Shown one piece after another: positions 1 through 8,333 of a stretch of 64,000 nt of DNA; the stretch's first letter is position 1, and each line of letters starts with the position of its first letter. Source of the DNA: Deferribacteres bacterium (lineage in GTDB: Bacteria > Chrysiogenota > Deferribacteres > Deferribacterales > Geovibrionaceae); contig JAEWZN010000011.1 in the NCBI GenBank assembly GCA_023395255.1, forward strand, positions 278,859 through 342,858. Reading direction: 5' to 3'. The position numbers and the translations under genes were made by a program. A model generated the notes under the pieces. That model did not search any database and had not been told where the DNA came from. It worked only from the letters and a program-made list of their open reading frames with translations.

Positions 1-220
1 GTTCCGCGTCCGCCATGCTCTCCTTGCTGGAAAGCTTGTATGGAAGCCCGACCCCAAATACCCTGTCCTTCCCCAGTGCTTCAACTGCGATGGCGGCGGA
101 AAGGGCGGAATCTATACCGCCGGAGAGTCCGAGAACAACATTCCGGAGACCGATTTTCTCTGTTTCCTCTTTTACGAATGTGGTTAATATCTGCTTTGTG
201 AGTTTAAGATCAAGCTTCAT
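1..220 (-). CDS. nadE: NAD+ synthetase, ammonia-transferring domain (partial)
   Basis: Only the N-terminal 73 codons are in the window; the gene runs off the left edge. The product starts MKLDLKLTKQILTTF and carries LSGGIDSALSAAI, the SGGxDS pyrophosphate-binding P-loop of N-type ATP pyrophosphatases as found in NadE, which amidates nicotinate adenine dinucleotide to NAD+. Its ATG overlaps the stop of the preceding nitrilase-fold gene by four bases (ATGA), so the two are translationally coupled. In many bacteria the glutaminase and synthetase domains are one polypeptide; here they are two genes. Identity rests on the P-loop and the neighbour; the rest cannot be seen. Confidence 0.85.
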   Translation of the reverse strand, partial: MKLDLKLTKQILTTFVKEETEKIGLRNVVLGLSGGIDSALSAAIAVEALGKDRVFGVGLPYKLSSKESMADAE

Positions 221-1047
221 TTTCCGTCCCCTTTGAGATAGTCAAGGAGTATGTGGGATTTTTCGTCACGGAAGAAGGGGGAGTGTATTCTGGCAAGGCG
301 TATATCTTCCTGTTCAAGCTCCACTATTCCCATGGTTTCCTCAAACTGCGGGAGTCTGGCTTTTCTGGAACCGAGAGCCGAATAAGCCTCCGAACCGCCC
401 CAGAATGCCACGCCGTCCTCAACGCCTACACGGTTGACATACACAAGATTAACGGTGAGCAGGCTGGCGGTGTATTTGTTTGATGTCTGCCATATTGAGG
501 CGGCTTCCAGCCCGTCCCCCACAACTCCTCTTGCCGGGCTGTTGGAGGGGATGAAGAGTGTCTGCACTCCCATGCGGCTCAGGATATAGATGGAGCTTGT
601 ATGGAGCGCATCCTCGCAGATGAGGATTCCGCACTTGCCGAGTGCGGTGTCAAACACGGAGAACTGTTTGCCGGCGGCGAAGTATCTCGCCTCCTCAAAC
701 ATGGTGTAATCGGGCAGGTAGACCTTTTTATGGAGGTGAACCAGCCTGCCCTTTTCGGCATATGCGCTTACATTATAAAAAAGATTGTCCTCGCCTTCGT
801 AAACGAAGCCGAAGACAATTGATATGTCTTTGGAAAGGGCGATGATTTTTTTAATCACCCTGTCGTCTGTCTTCATGGCTACATCACTGACATAGTCCAG
901 CAGATAATACCCCGTGAGCGAAAGCTCAGGAAACACAATGCAATCGCATTTTTCCGCAACGGCCTTTTCTATATACTCCTCATGGAGCTTAAGGTTCTTG
1001 GCCGTGTCGCCCAGAAAGGGCTTTATCTGCGCCAGACAGATCCGCAT
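217..1047 (-). CDS. Carbon-nitrogen hydrolase (nitrilase fold), likely the glutaminase partner of NadE
   Basis: A 276-residue protein of the CN-hydrolase superfamily. The catalytic triad is visible: Glu in FPELSLTGY (about residue 41), Lys in HLHKKVYLP (about 108) and Cys in ILICEDAL (about 144). These residues and the immediate coupling to nadE suggest it supplies ammonia from glutamine for NAD+ synthesis, as the N-terminal domain of glutamine-dependent NadE does. The start ATG directly abuts the stop of moaC (TAA then ATG), and the stop overlaps the nadE start. An independent amidase role is possible but less likely given the context. Confidence 0.8.
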   Translation of the reverse strand: MRICLAQIKPFLGDTAKNLKLHEEYIEKAVAEKCDCIVFPELSLTGYYLLDYVSDVAMKTDDRVIKKIIALSKDISIVFGFVYEGEDNLFYNVSAYAEKGRLVHLHKKVYLPDYTMFEEARYFAAGKQFSVFDTALGKCGILICEDALHTSSIYILSRMGVQTLFIPSNSPARGVVGDGLEAASIWQTSNKYTASLLTVNLVYVNRVGVEDGVAFWGGSEAYSALGSRKARLPQFEETMGIVELEQEDIRLARIHSPFFRDEKSHILLDYLKGDGK

Positions 1048-1527
1048 TTATTCACCGTCCCTCACGAAGGTTCCGCTTTTTCCGCCGGATTTTTTCACAA
1101 GGCGCACATCGCTTATAACCATGCCTTTATCCACTGCCTTACACATATCATAGATAGTGAGCGCGGCAACGGAAACGCCTGTGAGGGCTTCCATCTCTAT
1201 GCCCGTCTTTCCGGTGAGTTTTGCGGTAACTTCTATTTCTATTTCACTCTTTTCGGTATCGGGATAGAAATAAACATCAACAGCCGTTACATTGAGCGGG
1301 TGGCACATGGGGATCAGATCCCCTGTTTTTTTCACAGCCATTATTCCCGCCACGCGGGCAACCTCAAAAACATTACCCTTTTCCATTCTGCTTTCCAGAA
1401 CAAGTTTAAGGGTTTCGGGCTTCATGATTATGCGCCCTTTTGCGGTTGCTTCTCTCACTGTGTCCGTCTTGGCGGTAACGTCCACCATGCGGCTTCTTCC
1501 TTCCTCGTCAAAATGGGTAAAAGACAT
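1048..1527 (-). CDS. moaC: Cyclic pyranopterin monophosphate synthase MoaC
   Basis: The 159-residue product matches the usual MoaC length. It contains the family landmarks MVDVTAK near residue 14, MCHPL near residue 73 and the C-terminal stretch GIEMEALTGVSVAALT followed by YDMCKAVDKGM. MoaC converts the MoaA product 3',8-cyclo-7,8-dihydro-GTP to cPMP in molybdenum cofactor synthesis, in the cytoplasm. It is the first gene of a tight unit with the nitrilase-like gene and nadE; no other moa gene is nearby. The start ATG lies about 14 bases from the upstream gene's stop. Confidence 0.95.
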   Translation of the reverse strand: MSFTHFDEEGRSRMVDVTAKTDTVREATAKGRIIMKPETLKLVLESRMEKGNVFEVARVAGIMAVKKTGDLIPMCHPLNVTAVDVYFYPDTEKSEIEIEVTAKLTGKTGIEMEALTGVSVAALTIYDMCKAVDKGMVISDVRLVKKSGGKSGTFVRDGE

Positions 1528-1540
1528 TGTATTTATACCT

Positions 1541-2332
1541 CTAATGGGGATATTGCTTAAAAAATTCGTCCACAGGTCTGCTGGACACTATATAGTCCCA
1601 TATTCTGCCGCTTCCGCTGCGGATGTCGTGCAGGTCGGTTTCAGTTCTTTCGACTGTATACTCCGCACTGTCTTTATAGTCCACAACTTTGCCGTTCTCA
1701 AACACAGGGACACGGAAAACAATCTTGTATGAATCGGCATCGTAGAGCAGCATCTTCATCATAACAATCTCTATGAATTTTGCCATAGTCTCGCTTAAAG
1801 GGTTTTCCCTCATGGAGGGGACAGGCTTTCCGGTTCCGTCCACCGCACAGTAAAGCACGTTAACTATGGCTGTGCCGTCTTTTTTTCTTCCTTCGAGAAT
1901 TTTAAGGTTGGGAACTATGTTCTGCCTTCTGGAAAAGATCGATTCCCTGATCATCTGATTAAACTGGCTGGCCATGTTCATGATGTCCACCATGAACTTC
2001 TTCTCTATATCGCTTTTGGTGATATGCTCATCCTTAAGCTCATAGCGGAACTCCACCAGTTCGGAGCGGACATAGGCTTCCCTGCGGTTATAGAGGCGCA
2101 CCTTGTACCAGTTCCCTTTTTTGGAAAGCACAATTATTTTGCTCCCTTTGGGAAGTTTGGTAATGGCCGGGCTGTTGGTATCCGGCCTTTCACGAGCCAT
2201 GACTCCTTCACCGGCGATGTGCCCCAGCGCTTCGAGGATTCCCTCGCGTTCGCCTATGTGCACCGGCTCAGCCGCATAAAGTCCGGCTGAGCAAAGCGTC
2301 AGAAGAAGAGTCAGGGCGAAAGCCCTAAACAT
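1541..2332 (-). CDS. Secreted protein with bacterial SH3 domain, function unknown
   Basis: I chose the ATG at 2332, which gives 263 residues starting MFRAFALTLLLTLCSAGLYA, a clear signal peptide with cleavage expected after AGLYA. A longer in-frame start at 2368 would bury the signal. An SH3b-type segment follows (about residues 40-90: GVMARERPDTNSPAI, LPKGSKIIVLSKKGNWYKVR, YVRSELVEF), as seen in proteins that bind cell-wall polymers. The remaining two thirds match no family I recognise. The start overlaps the ychF stop by 8 bases, so it is probably cotranscribed with ychF. It likely acts in the periplasm or outer membrane; no enzymatic residues are evident. Confidence 0.75.
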   Translation of the reverse strand: MFRAFALTLLLTLCSAGLYAAEPVHIGEREGILEALGHIAGEGVMARERPDTNSPAITKLPKGSKIIVLSKKGNWYKVRLYNRREAYVRSELVEFRYELKDEHITKSDIEKKFMVDIMNMASQFNQMIRESIFSRRQNIVPNLKILEGRKKDGTAIVNVLYCAVDGTGKPVPSMRENPLSETMAKFIEIVMMKMLLYDADSYKIVFRVPVFENGKVVDYKDSAEYTVERTETDLHDIRSGSGRIWDYIVSSRPVDEFFKQYPH

Positions 2333-3419
2333 TAAACCTGAAATAGATGATGTCGCCGTCCTGAACAATATACTCCTTTCCTTCCAGCCTCATCTTACCG
2401 AGTTCCTTGGCCTTTGCCATGGAGCCTGCGGTTTCAAAGTCGCTGAATGAGGTAACTTCCGCACGGATGAATCCACGCTCTATATCAGAGTGGATTTTCC
2501 CCGCAGCCTTCTGCGCGGTGGTTCCTCCGGTTACTGTCCACGCGCGTACTTCCTTTTCGCCCGCGGTAAAAAAGGTTATAAGATCAAGCAGTTTGTATCC
2601 CTGCGCTATCATAGACTGCAAACCTGAACGGTCAAGCCCCATGCTGGCAAGAAACTCCTTAGCTTCTTCCTCGTCAAGTTCCGCTATCTCGGATTCAATA
2701 GCGCCGCATATTTTAACGACAACGGCATTCTCCTTCGCCGCTATCTCACGCACTTTTCTCACATGCTCATTATCTTCCGCCAGAACCGCCTCATCAACAT
2801 TGGCAACATACATTACAGGCTTTGAGGTAATGAGAGGGTATTCTTTAAGGGATTCGGTAAGCTCCTCAAACCCATCTATACTTCTGATCATTCTGCCTTT
2901 CTGTATTTCAGCAAGGAGCATTTCAAGCTGCTCGGCGCGTCTTTTAGTTTCCTTGTCGCCGCCTTTAGCCGCTTTTTTATTTCTGTCCACCGCGCGCTCA
3001 ACAAGCTCCATATCGCTGAGAAGAAGCTCGGTGTTGATTATCTCAATATCGCGCACAGGATCAACGCCGCCTTCCACATGCACAACATTAGGATCGTCAA
3101 AACAGCGCACAACATGCGCCACTGCATCCACCTGACGGATATGCGTGAGGAATTTGTTGCCGAGGCCTTCACCCTGACTTGCGCCTTTCACAAGACCTGC
3201 TATATCTATAAACTCGATAGTGGTAGCCACTGTTGACTGCGGCTTTATTTTTTCCACCAGAAAATCCATTCTTTCATCAGGAACCGGAACTATACCCCTG
3301 TTGGGGTCAATTGTGCAGAAAGGGTAGTTTGCGCTTTCCGCTCCGGCTTTAGTAAGTGCGTTGAATATAGTGGACTTGCCGACGTTGGGCAGGCCGACTA
3401 TTCCGCAGTTGAAACCCAT
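2325..3419 (-). CDS. ychF: Redox-regulated ATPase YchF (Obg family)
   Basis: The 364-residue protein has the typical YchF length. The P-loop is GLPNVGKST (residues 8-16) and switch II is DIAGLVKGAS. The specificity motif is NVDE (about residue 207) in place of NKxD, which is what gives YchF preference for ATP over GTP. The C-terminal TGS-like domain ends EGKEYIVQDGDIIYFRFNV. YchF is a ribosome-associated ATPase linked to stress responses. In gamma-proteobacteria pth and ychF are adjacent; here hppA and a repeat element separate them. Confidence 0.97.
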   Translation of the reverse strand: MGFNCGIVGLPNVGKSTIFNALTKAGAESANYPFCTIDPNRGIVPVPDERMDFLVEKIKPQSTVATTIEFIDIAGLVKGASQGEGLGNKFLTHIRQVDAVAHVVRCFDDPNVVHVEGGVDPVRDIEIINTELLLSDMELVERAVDRNKKAAKGGDKETKRRAEQLEMLLAEIQKGRMIRSIDGFEELTESLKEYPLITSKPVMYVANVDEAVLAEDNEHVRKVREIAAKENAVVVKICGAIESEIAELDEEEAKEFLASMGLDRSGLQSMIAQGYKLLDLITFFTAGEKEVRAWTVTGGTTAQKAAGKIHSDIERGFIRAEVTSFSDFETAGSMAKAKELGKMRLEGKEYIVQDGDIIYFRFNV

Positions 3420-3453
3420 AATAACCTCATATTGTCTGCTTGCTTAAAGAACA

Positions 3454-3459
3454 ATTATA
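3454..3459 (-). promoter_or_regulatory. Possible -10 box upstream of ychF
   Basis: Read on the minus strand, this is a perfect TATAAT located 35 bases before the ychF ATG. The spacing to any good TTGACA-like hexamer is poor: the upstream sequence is a T-tract after TTGC. Only the -10 is supported. Confidence 0.35.
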
Positions 3460-3516
3460 TTGCTACAAGTTTGAAAAAAAAGCAAAGAAGAGTTTAATTT
3501 TCGGCATACGCCTTAT

Positions 3517-3546
3517 AAAAAAAGGGCAGGCCTTTTCAGCCTGCCC
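3517..3546 (-). terminator. Rho-independent terminator of hppA
   Basis: On the minus strand, 28 bases after the hppA stop, the arms GGGCAGGC and GCCTGCCC form an 8-bp GC-rich stem with a 7-base loop, followed by seven T residues. This is a textbook intrinsic terminator and separates hppA from ychF. Confidence 0.9.
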
Positions 3547-3574
3547 CTCGTTACCGTAATATTCTGTCAGCTTA

Positions 3575-5611
3575 TCAGCCCAGAAGAAGGGGGGCGATGA
3601 TAAGAGAGACAATGCTCATAAGTTTTACAAGGATGTTCATAGCGGGGCCGCTTGTATCTTTAAAGGGGTCGCCCACTGTATCACCCACAACCGCGGCTTT
3701 GTGCTGGTCAGAGCCTTTGCCCGCGCTGTCCCACTCGCCTTTTTCGATTGCTTTTTTCGCGTTATCCCATGCGCCGCCGGCGTTAGACATAAGCAGAGCG
3801 AGAAGAACGCCTGTAACCGTAGCGCCTGCGAGCATGCCGCCGAGAGCCTCTTTACCGAGAAGGAAGCCCACAACAACGGGTGCAAGAACCGCAACAACAC
3901 CGGGGAGGATCATCTCTTTAAGTGCGGCAGCAGTTGATATGTCAACGCATGTTTTGGGGTCCGGCTTAACGCCTTCTTTTCCTTCAAGCAGACCGGGGAT
4001 TTCCCTGAACTGACGGCGGATTTCATCAACCATCTGTCCTGCGGCCTTACCAACTGAAGTCATTGTCATAGCCGCAACAAGGAAAGGCAGGAAGCCGCCC
4101 ACGAAAAGACCTATAACAACTATGGGTTTTGTTATGTCTATGCTGGTGATTCCGGCGCTGCTTGCATATGCGGCGAAAAGCGCAAGTGCGGTGAGAGCGG
4201 CGGAGCCTATAGCGAAGCCTTTACCGACGGCAGCAGTAGTGTTGCCGATAGCGTCAAGGCTGTCAGTGATTTTTCTTACTTCGGGTCCGAGTTCAGCCAT
4301 TTCGGAGATACCGCCCGCGTTGTCCGCGATGGGGCCGTATGCGTCAACTGTCATAGTAACGCCCACTGTGGCAAGCATGCCCACTGCTGCGATACCTATT
4401 CCGTAAAGACCTGCAGTGGCATTTGCAACGAAGATGGCAACGCAGATGAGGATTACGGGAATAACAACTGATTCAAGACCTACGGCGAAACCGTGGATAA
4501 TGTTTGTTGCGGAGCCGGTTTCAGAAGCGTGAACGATTCTTTTAACAGGGCCTGCCGCTGTGTAGTACTCTGTAACAAGGCCGATTGCGATACCTGCAAG
4601 CGTACCGGAAAGAAGAGCCCAGAACACGCCCGCTTTGATTCCGTACATAGCGATTACGAAGTAAGCAGCTATAAGGAAAAGACCTGCGCCGATGAATGTG
4701 GAATATCTGAGCGCAGATGCGGGGGGAGTGTTTTTAAGGAGTTTCATGGAGAAAACGCCCACAAGGGAAGCTATGAGGCCGATTACCGCAAGACCTATGG
4801 GGAGTGACATCATGTTTATTTTGAAGAGGTCTGAAGCAACGTCTGTCTGGCTGATAAGGTTTATAAGCTCAGGAGAGGCTGTTGCGGCGATTGCGATTGT
4901 TGCAATTATTGACCCTACATAGGACTCGAAAATATCCGCGCCCATACCTGCGATGTCGCCCACGTTGTCGCCCACGTTATCAGCGATAACGCCGGGGTTC
5001 CTGTGGTCATCCTCAGGGATGTTTGCTTCAACTTTACCAACAAGGTCAGCACCCACGTCCGCAGCTTTGGTGTATATACCGCCGCCCACACGTGCGAAAA
5101 GAGCGATTGAAGAAGCGCCCATTGCAAAACCATTGATGTATTTTGATGTTTCGGGGTCGCCGAAAATCATGAACAGAATACCCACGCCTATGAGACCAAG
5201 GCTCGCAACTGAAAGTCCCATAACAGCACCGCCGTTGTATGAAACGGAGAGTGCAGCAGCCATTCCGCCGCTTCTTGCGGCTTCACTTGTTCTGACGTTG
5301 GCGCGTGTTGCGGATTTCATTCCGAAGAAGCCCGCTGCCACAGAGCAGAGCGCTCCGGCAAGGAAAGCAACTGCGGTGTAGATTCCGAGGCTGGAAGAGA
5401 ACAGCATAAGTACAAAAACTATTGCGACAAAGAAAGAAAGAACTTTGTATTCTCTGCCAAGAAACGCCATGGCTCCATCATGGATCATGTCTGAAATTTC
5501 TTTCATTTTCTCATTGCCGGCGGATTTGCTCTTAACAGAGCTGTAAATCACATACGCAACAATAAGACCCACCACACCCAAAACCGGTGCGAGGTACATC
5601 ATCATTGACAT
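3575..5611 (-). CDS. hppA: Membrane-bound ion-pumping pyrophosphatase, K+-dependent type
   Basis: This 678-residue, very hydrophobic protein has about 16 membrane segments, as is usual for the family. It hydrolyses pyrophosphate to pump H+ or Na+ across the cytoplasmic membrane. The active-site signatures are present: [43 protein letters not shown] and [14 protein letters not shown]. The residue after GNTT is Ala ([10 protein letters not shown]) where K+-independent enzymes have Lys, which points to the K+-dependent subfamily. Whether it pumps Na+ or H+ cannot be decided by eye. A strong AGGAGG lies before the ATG. The gene stands alone, with a repeat element upstream and a terminator downstream. 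Confidence 0.97.
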   Translation of the reverse strand: MSMMMYLAPVLGVVGLIVAYVIYSSVKSKSAGNEKMKEISDMIHDGAMAFLGREYKVLSFFVAIVFVLMLFSSSLGIYTAVAFLAGALCSVAAGFFGMKSATRANVRTSEAARSGGMAAALSVSYNGGAVMGLSVASLGLIGVGILFMIFGDPETSKYINGFAMGASSIALFARVGGGIYTKAADVGADLVGKVEANIPEDDHRNPGVIADNVGDNVGDIAGMGADIFESYVGSIIATIAIAATASPELINLISQTDVASDLFKINMMSLPIGLAVIGLIASLVGVFSMKLLKNTPPASALRYSTFIGAGLFLIAAYFVIAMYGIKAGVFWALLSGTLAGIAIGLVTEYYTAAGPVKRIVHASETGSATNIIHGFAVGLESVVIPVILICVAIFVANATAGLYGIGIAAVGMLATVGVTMTVDAYGPIADNAGGISEMAELGPEVRKITDSLDAIGNTTAAVGKGFAIGSAALTALALFAAYASSAGITSIDITKPIVVIGLFVGGFLPFLVAAMTMTSVGKAAGQMVDEIRRQFREIPGLLEGKEGVKPDPKTCVDISTAAALKEMILPGVVAVLAPVVVGFLLGKEALGGMLAGATVTGVLLALLMSNAGGAWDNAKKAIEKGEWDSAGKGSDQHKAAVVGDTVGDPFKDTSGPAMNILVKLMSIVSLIIAPLLLG

Positions 5612-5689
5612 TTGGTCCTCCTTATTAATTAAATATGTTTCGGCATGAGCCGATTAACGGCTGTCACCGTTTAACTTCCGATACGCTTT

Positions 5690-5790
5690 ATCAGTGTATA
5701 AATCCGCACATCCTGTCGGATTTATACACACGCTCGCGCCGTGATAAACACGGCTTCGCTTCGCACGGCGCAACTCCCTCCGTGGAGTTG
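5690..5790 (-). repeat. Structured hairpin repeat, single copy, upstream of hppA
   Basis: Read on the minus strand (towards hppA) it contains three successive hairpins. The first has arms CAACTCC and GGAGTTG. The second has arms GCCGTG and CACGGC, following the segment GTGCGAAGCGAA. The third is a 13-bp stem with arms GTGTATAAATCCG and CGGATTTATACAC enclosing ACAGGATGT plus one G. The same three-hairpin order, with different but still paired stem bases, occurs twice at 50386-50774. The loop and the connecting GCGCGAGCGTGTG are conserved. Confidence 0.8.
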
Positions 5791-5889
5791 GGGTTACGTC
5801 ACATGCTCCTCAATGATAAAATATATTTAACAAGAGAATAAGTTAATGTATTCTCCCTGTTCAAAACCTGCATCGTTTTCTCAGTTCGG

Positions 5890-5936
5890 TGCAAGGCACA
5901 GCTCCCTCCTTTATTAAAGGAGGGCGGGGGAGGATT
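5890..5936. repeat. Palindromic CTCC/GGAG repeat
   Basis: The segment CTCCCTCCTTTATTAAAGG is followed by AGGGCGGGGGAGGA. It belongs to the same class as the two palindromes at 50058-50150. These look like short interspersed palindromic elements of the kind common between genes in many environmental bacteria. Confidence 0.6.
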
Positions 5937-5945
5937 TGAAGCGGG

Positions 5946-6545
5946 CTAAACCTGCTGAGCCTTATCCTGTCCTTCTTCCCCGTCGAAGACCGATTTGTTG
6001 TTATATGAATTCATGGCTGATTTCAGCCCGTTTCTCACGAGTGCTTCCGCTGCGTCCGTGCCCAGTTCAATAAACTTATCCAGCTCGGCATCGCTCTCAA
6101 ACTTTCCGAGAACATGCCCCACGGTTTCGCCGCGTCTGCTTTTGCCTATTCCCATTTTCAGCCTGACGAACTTATCAGTGCCTATGAGTTCGATAATAGA
6201 CTTTATCCCGTTGTGACCGCCGCTTGAGCCGTCCTTCCGGAATTTTATGCGCCCGAACTCCATATCAAGATCGTCCTGAATGACAATGAGGCTTTCGGCT
6301 TCAATCTTATAAAAACTCATAAACGGTGCAACGGACTGGCCGCTGAGGTTCATGTATGTCATGGGTTTGAGGATGAAGTGTTTTTCATCCGTGCGAAACT
6401 CGCCCCAAAGCCCCTTGAATCCATCCTTAAAGCCTGTTCCGAAACGTTCGGCGAGTCTGTCAGCCACCATAAAGCCCAGATTATGTCTGGTTTTGGCGTA
6501 CTGGCTCCCCGGATTGCCGAGACCTACTATAAGCAGATTACTCAT
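5946..6545 (-). CDS. pth: Peptidyl-tRNA hydrolase
   Basis: It recycles peptidyl-tRNA by cleaving the ester between peptide and tRNA. I start at the ATG at 6545 (MSNLLIVGLGNPG, 199 residues), the normal family N-terminus; an upstream in-frame ATG at 6557 lies inside prs and lacks a ribosome site. Family signatures are GLGNPGSQYAKTRHNLGF with the catalytic His, KPMTYMNLSG, QDDLDMEFG and the GHNGIKSI loop. The start overlaps the prs stop by 8 bases. In gamma-proteobacteria rplY often sits between prs and pth; here it is absent and the two genes are fused at the overlap. Confidence 0.96.
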   Translation of the reverse strand: MSNLLIVGLGNPGSQYAKTRHNLGFMVADRLAERFGTGFKDGFKGLWGEFRTDEKHFILKPMTYMNLSGQSVAPFMSFYKIEAESLIVIQDDLDMEFGRIKFRKDGSSGGHNGIKSIIELIGTDKFVRLKMGIGKSRRGETVGHVLGKFESDAELDKFIELGTDAAEALVRNGLKSAMNSYNNKSVFDGEEGQDKAQQV

Positions 6546-7488
6546 GCCCCATTTCAAACAGTGAGCTTATGCTCTCTTTATGCTGTATTCTGTTTATAGC
6601 TTTTGCAAAGATGCCTGCTACGCTGAGAACGGTTATCTTGGAGTTCTGTTTTTCCTTAACCAGTTCCACAGTGTCGGAGATAATTACCTTCTCCAGCACG
6701 CTGTTGGTTATTCTCTCCATGGCGGGGCCTGAGAGAACTCCGTGTGCAGCAGAAGCAATAACTGATTTTGCACCGTGCTTCATGACTGCGTTAGCGGCCT
6801 GAGTGAGCGTACCTGCCGTGTCTATCATGTCATCAATTATGATTACGTTTTTCCCTTCAACATTACCGATAACGTGCATAGCCTCCGCAGCGTTGGGAGC
6901 GCTTCTTCTTTTATCGATTATCGCAAGTGAGGTTCCGAGGAGCTTGGCGTATATTCTGGCTCTGGCCACTCCGCCCGCATCGGGGGAAACAACCACATAG
7001 TCCTCACCTTTCATTCCGTTGTCTATCATATATTTGACGATAACAGGCGAGGAATAGAGGTTGTCCACGGGTATATCAAAAAAGCCCTGAATCTGCCCGG
7101 CGTGAAGGTTCATGGTCATTACCCTGTTTATGCCGGAAGTTTCGAGAAGATTTGCTACGAGTTTTGCTGTGATGGGTACTCTGGGTTCTGATGTTCTGTC
7201 CTGACGTGCATAGCCGAAATAAGGAATAACGGCTGTTATGGTTCCGGCTGAGGCTCTTTTAAGTGCATCTGTCATTATCATAAGTTCCATCAGGTGTTTA
7301 TCAGTAGGGGCGCTGGTTGGCTGAACAACGAAAACGTCTCTTCCTCTTACGCTCTCATTAATTTTTACTCTTATCTCTCCGTCGCTGAAAGAGCCTACAG
7401 TGGCATCCCCCAGCCTTACGCCGAGTTCCGTGGCTATGCCTTGCGCCAGTGTTCTGTTCGCATTGCCCGAAAACAGAAGAAAATTCAT
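6538..7488 (-). CDS. prs: Ribose-phosphate pyrophosphokinase
   Basis: The 316-residue enzyme makes PRPP from ribose-5-phosphate and ATP for nucleotide, His and Trp synthesis. Visible signatures are the flexible ATP loop region YFGYARQDR, the metal/PRPP segment VVVSPDAGGVARAR, catalytic KRR (IIDKRRSAPN) and the PRPP-binding VIIIDDMIDTAGTL. ATG at 7488 is preferred to the TTG one codon earlier because AGGAG lies 8 bases upstream. The ATG shares one base with the ispE stop (TGATG). Confidence 0.97.
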   Translation of the reverse strand: MNFLLFSGNANRTLAQGIATELGVRLGDATVGSFSDGEIRVKINESVRGRDVFVVQPTSAPTDKHLMELMIMTDALKRASAGTITAVIPYFGYARQDRTSEPRVPITAKLVANLLETSGINRVMTMNLHAGQIQGFFDIPVDNLYSSPVIVKYMIDNGMKGEDYVVVSPDAGGVARARIYAKLLGTSLAIIDKRRSAPNAAEAMHVIGNVEGKNVIIIDDMIDTAGTLTQAANAVMKHGAKSVIASAAHGVLSGPAMERITNSVLEKVIISDTVELVKEKQNSKITVLSVAGIFAKAINRIQHKESISSLFEMGHE

Positions 7489-8333
7489 CAACCTGCTCCT
7501 TTTATCCTTGATTTGAATACCGTGTAACCGGCAAATTTTTCTTTGATTACGGAATATGCGGACTCAAGCTGTTCATCCGTTCTGTAGACACCGAAAACAG
7601 TGGAACCGCTGCCGCTCATTAGGGCGCCTTCCGCGCCGGAATCAAGCAGGGATGTTTTAAGTACCTTCAAAACGGGGTGTTTGGCGAAAACCGCCGCCTC
7701 AAGCCCGTTCTCAAGCATGGCAGTAAGCTCCGCATAGCCCGCGACGAGGGGCATTCTAGACAGATCTGCCTTAGCCGTCAACTTCAAATTTCCGCCCCGG
7801 AATATTTCGCCGGTGGGAACATGTATGCCGGGATTAACCAGAAGAACTGGCGCACATGGCAGCTCCGCTTCACTGACTATCACCTCTCCCCGCCCTTCGG
7901 CGTAGCATGGTTTGTCATGGAGAAAATACACTGTATCCGAGCCTATGGAGCTCAGAATATCCGCCATATCCATGTATGAAAGCCCAAGACCGGACAGGCT
8001 GTTGACTGCCTTAAGAAAGCATGCAGCATTGGAGCTTCCGCCGCCGAGTCCGCCGCCTGCGGGGATATTCTTGTTAAGGGTTATGCTGTATTCGTTCCGG
8101 AAGCCGTATTTTTCTGCGAGGATATTTTTCACTTTTATTATCAGATTGGATGAGTCAGCAGGGACAGAAGCCTCACTGCACCTGAGCTCAGTTTTTTCAG
8201 CTTCCTCAATCGTGATAGTGTCGTGCAGTTCCGTCTGGGCGAACAGGGTCTGGAGGTCGTGATAACCGTCAGCCCTTCTGCCGTTTATATGGAGAAAAAT
8301 ATTAATTTTCGCGAAGCTTTTCACGCTTATCAA
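7488..8333 (-). CDS. ispE: 4-diphosphocytidyl-2-C-methyl-D-erythritol kinase
   Basis: A GHMP kinase of 281 residues in the MEP isoprenoid pathway. The N-terminal SFAKINIFLHINGRRADGYHD motif region and the phosphate-binding loop IPAGGGLGGGSSNAA (about residues 91-105) are diagnostic, and the C-terminal GALMSGSGSTVFG motif is present. The start appears to be TTG at 8333, overlapping the upstream lipoprotein stop (TTGA); a GTG three codons later is an alternative. Gene order lipoprotein-ispE-prs-pth is the same as in gamma-proteobacteria. Confidence 0.96.
   Translation of the reverse strand: MISVKSFAKINIFLHINGRRADGYHDLQTLFAQTELHDTITIEEAEKTELRCSEASVPADSSNLIIKVKNILAEKYGFRNEYSITLNKNIPAGGGLGGGSSNAACFLKAVNSLSGLGLSYMDMADILSSIGSDTVYFLHDKPCYAEGRGEVIVSEAELPCAPVLLVNPGIHVPTGEIFRGGNLKLTAKADLSRMPLVAGYAELTAMLENGLEAAVFAKHPVLKVLKTSLLDSGAEGALMSGSGSTVFGVYRTDEQLESAYSVIKEKFAGYTVFKSRIKGAG

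Larger units (their letters stand above)
5612..5945. other. Intergenic region between pth and hppA, largely repeat-derived
   Basis: No gene is supported in these 334 bases. The part from about 5690 to 5790 is a structured hairpin repeat (listed separately), and 5890-5936 holds a short CTCC/GGAG palindromic repeat. The 70 bases nearest hppA hold its ribosome binding site and small inverted repeats (arms AACGG and CCGTT around 5656-5672). Confidence 0.7.

Noticed and set aside
5635..5841. 68-codon plus-strand frame in the pth-hppA gap
   Set aside because: It is made of the hairpin repeat and has no ribosome site.
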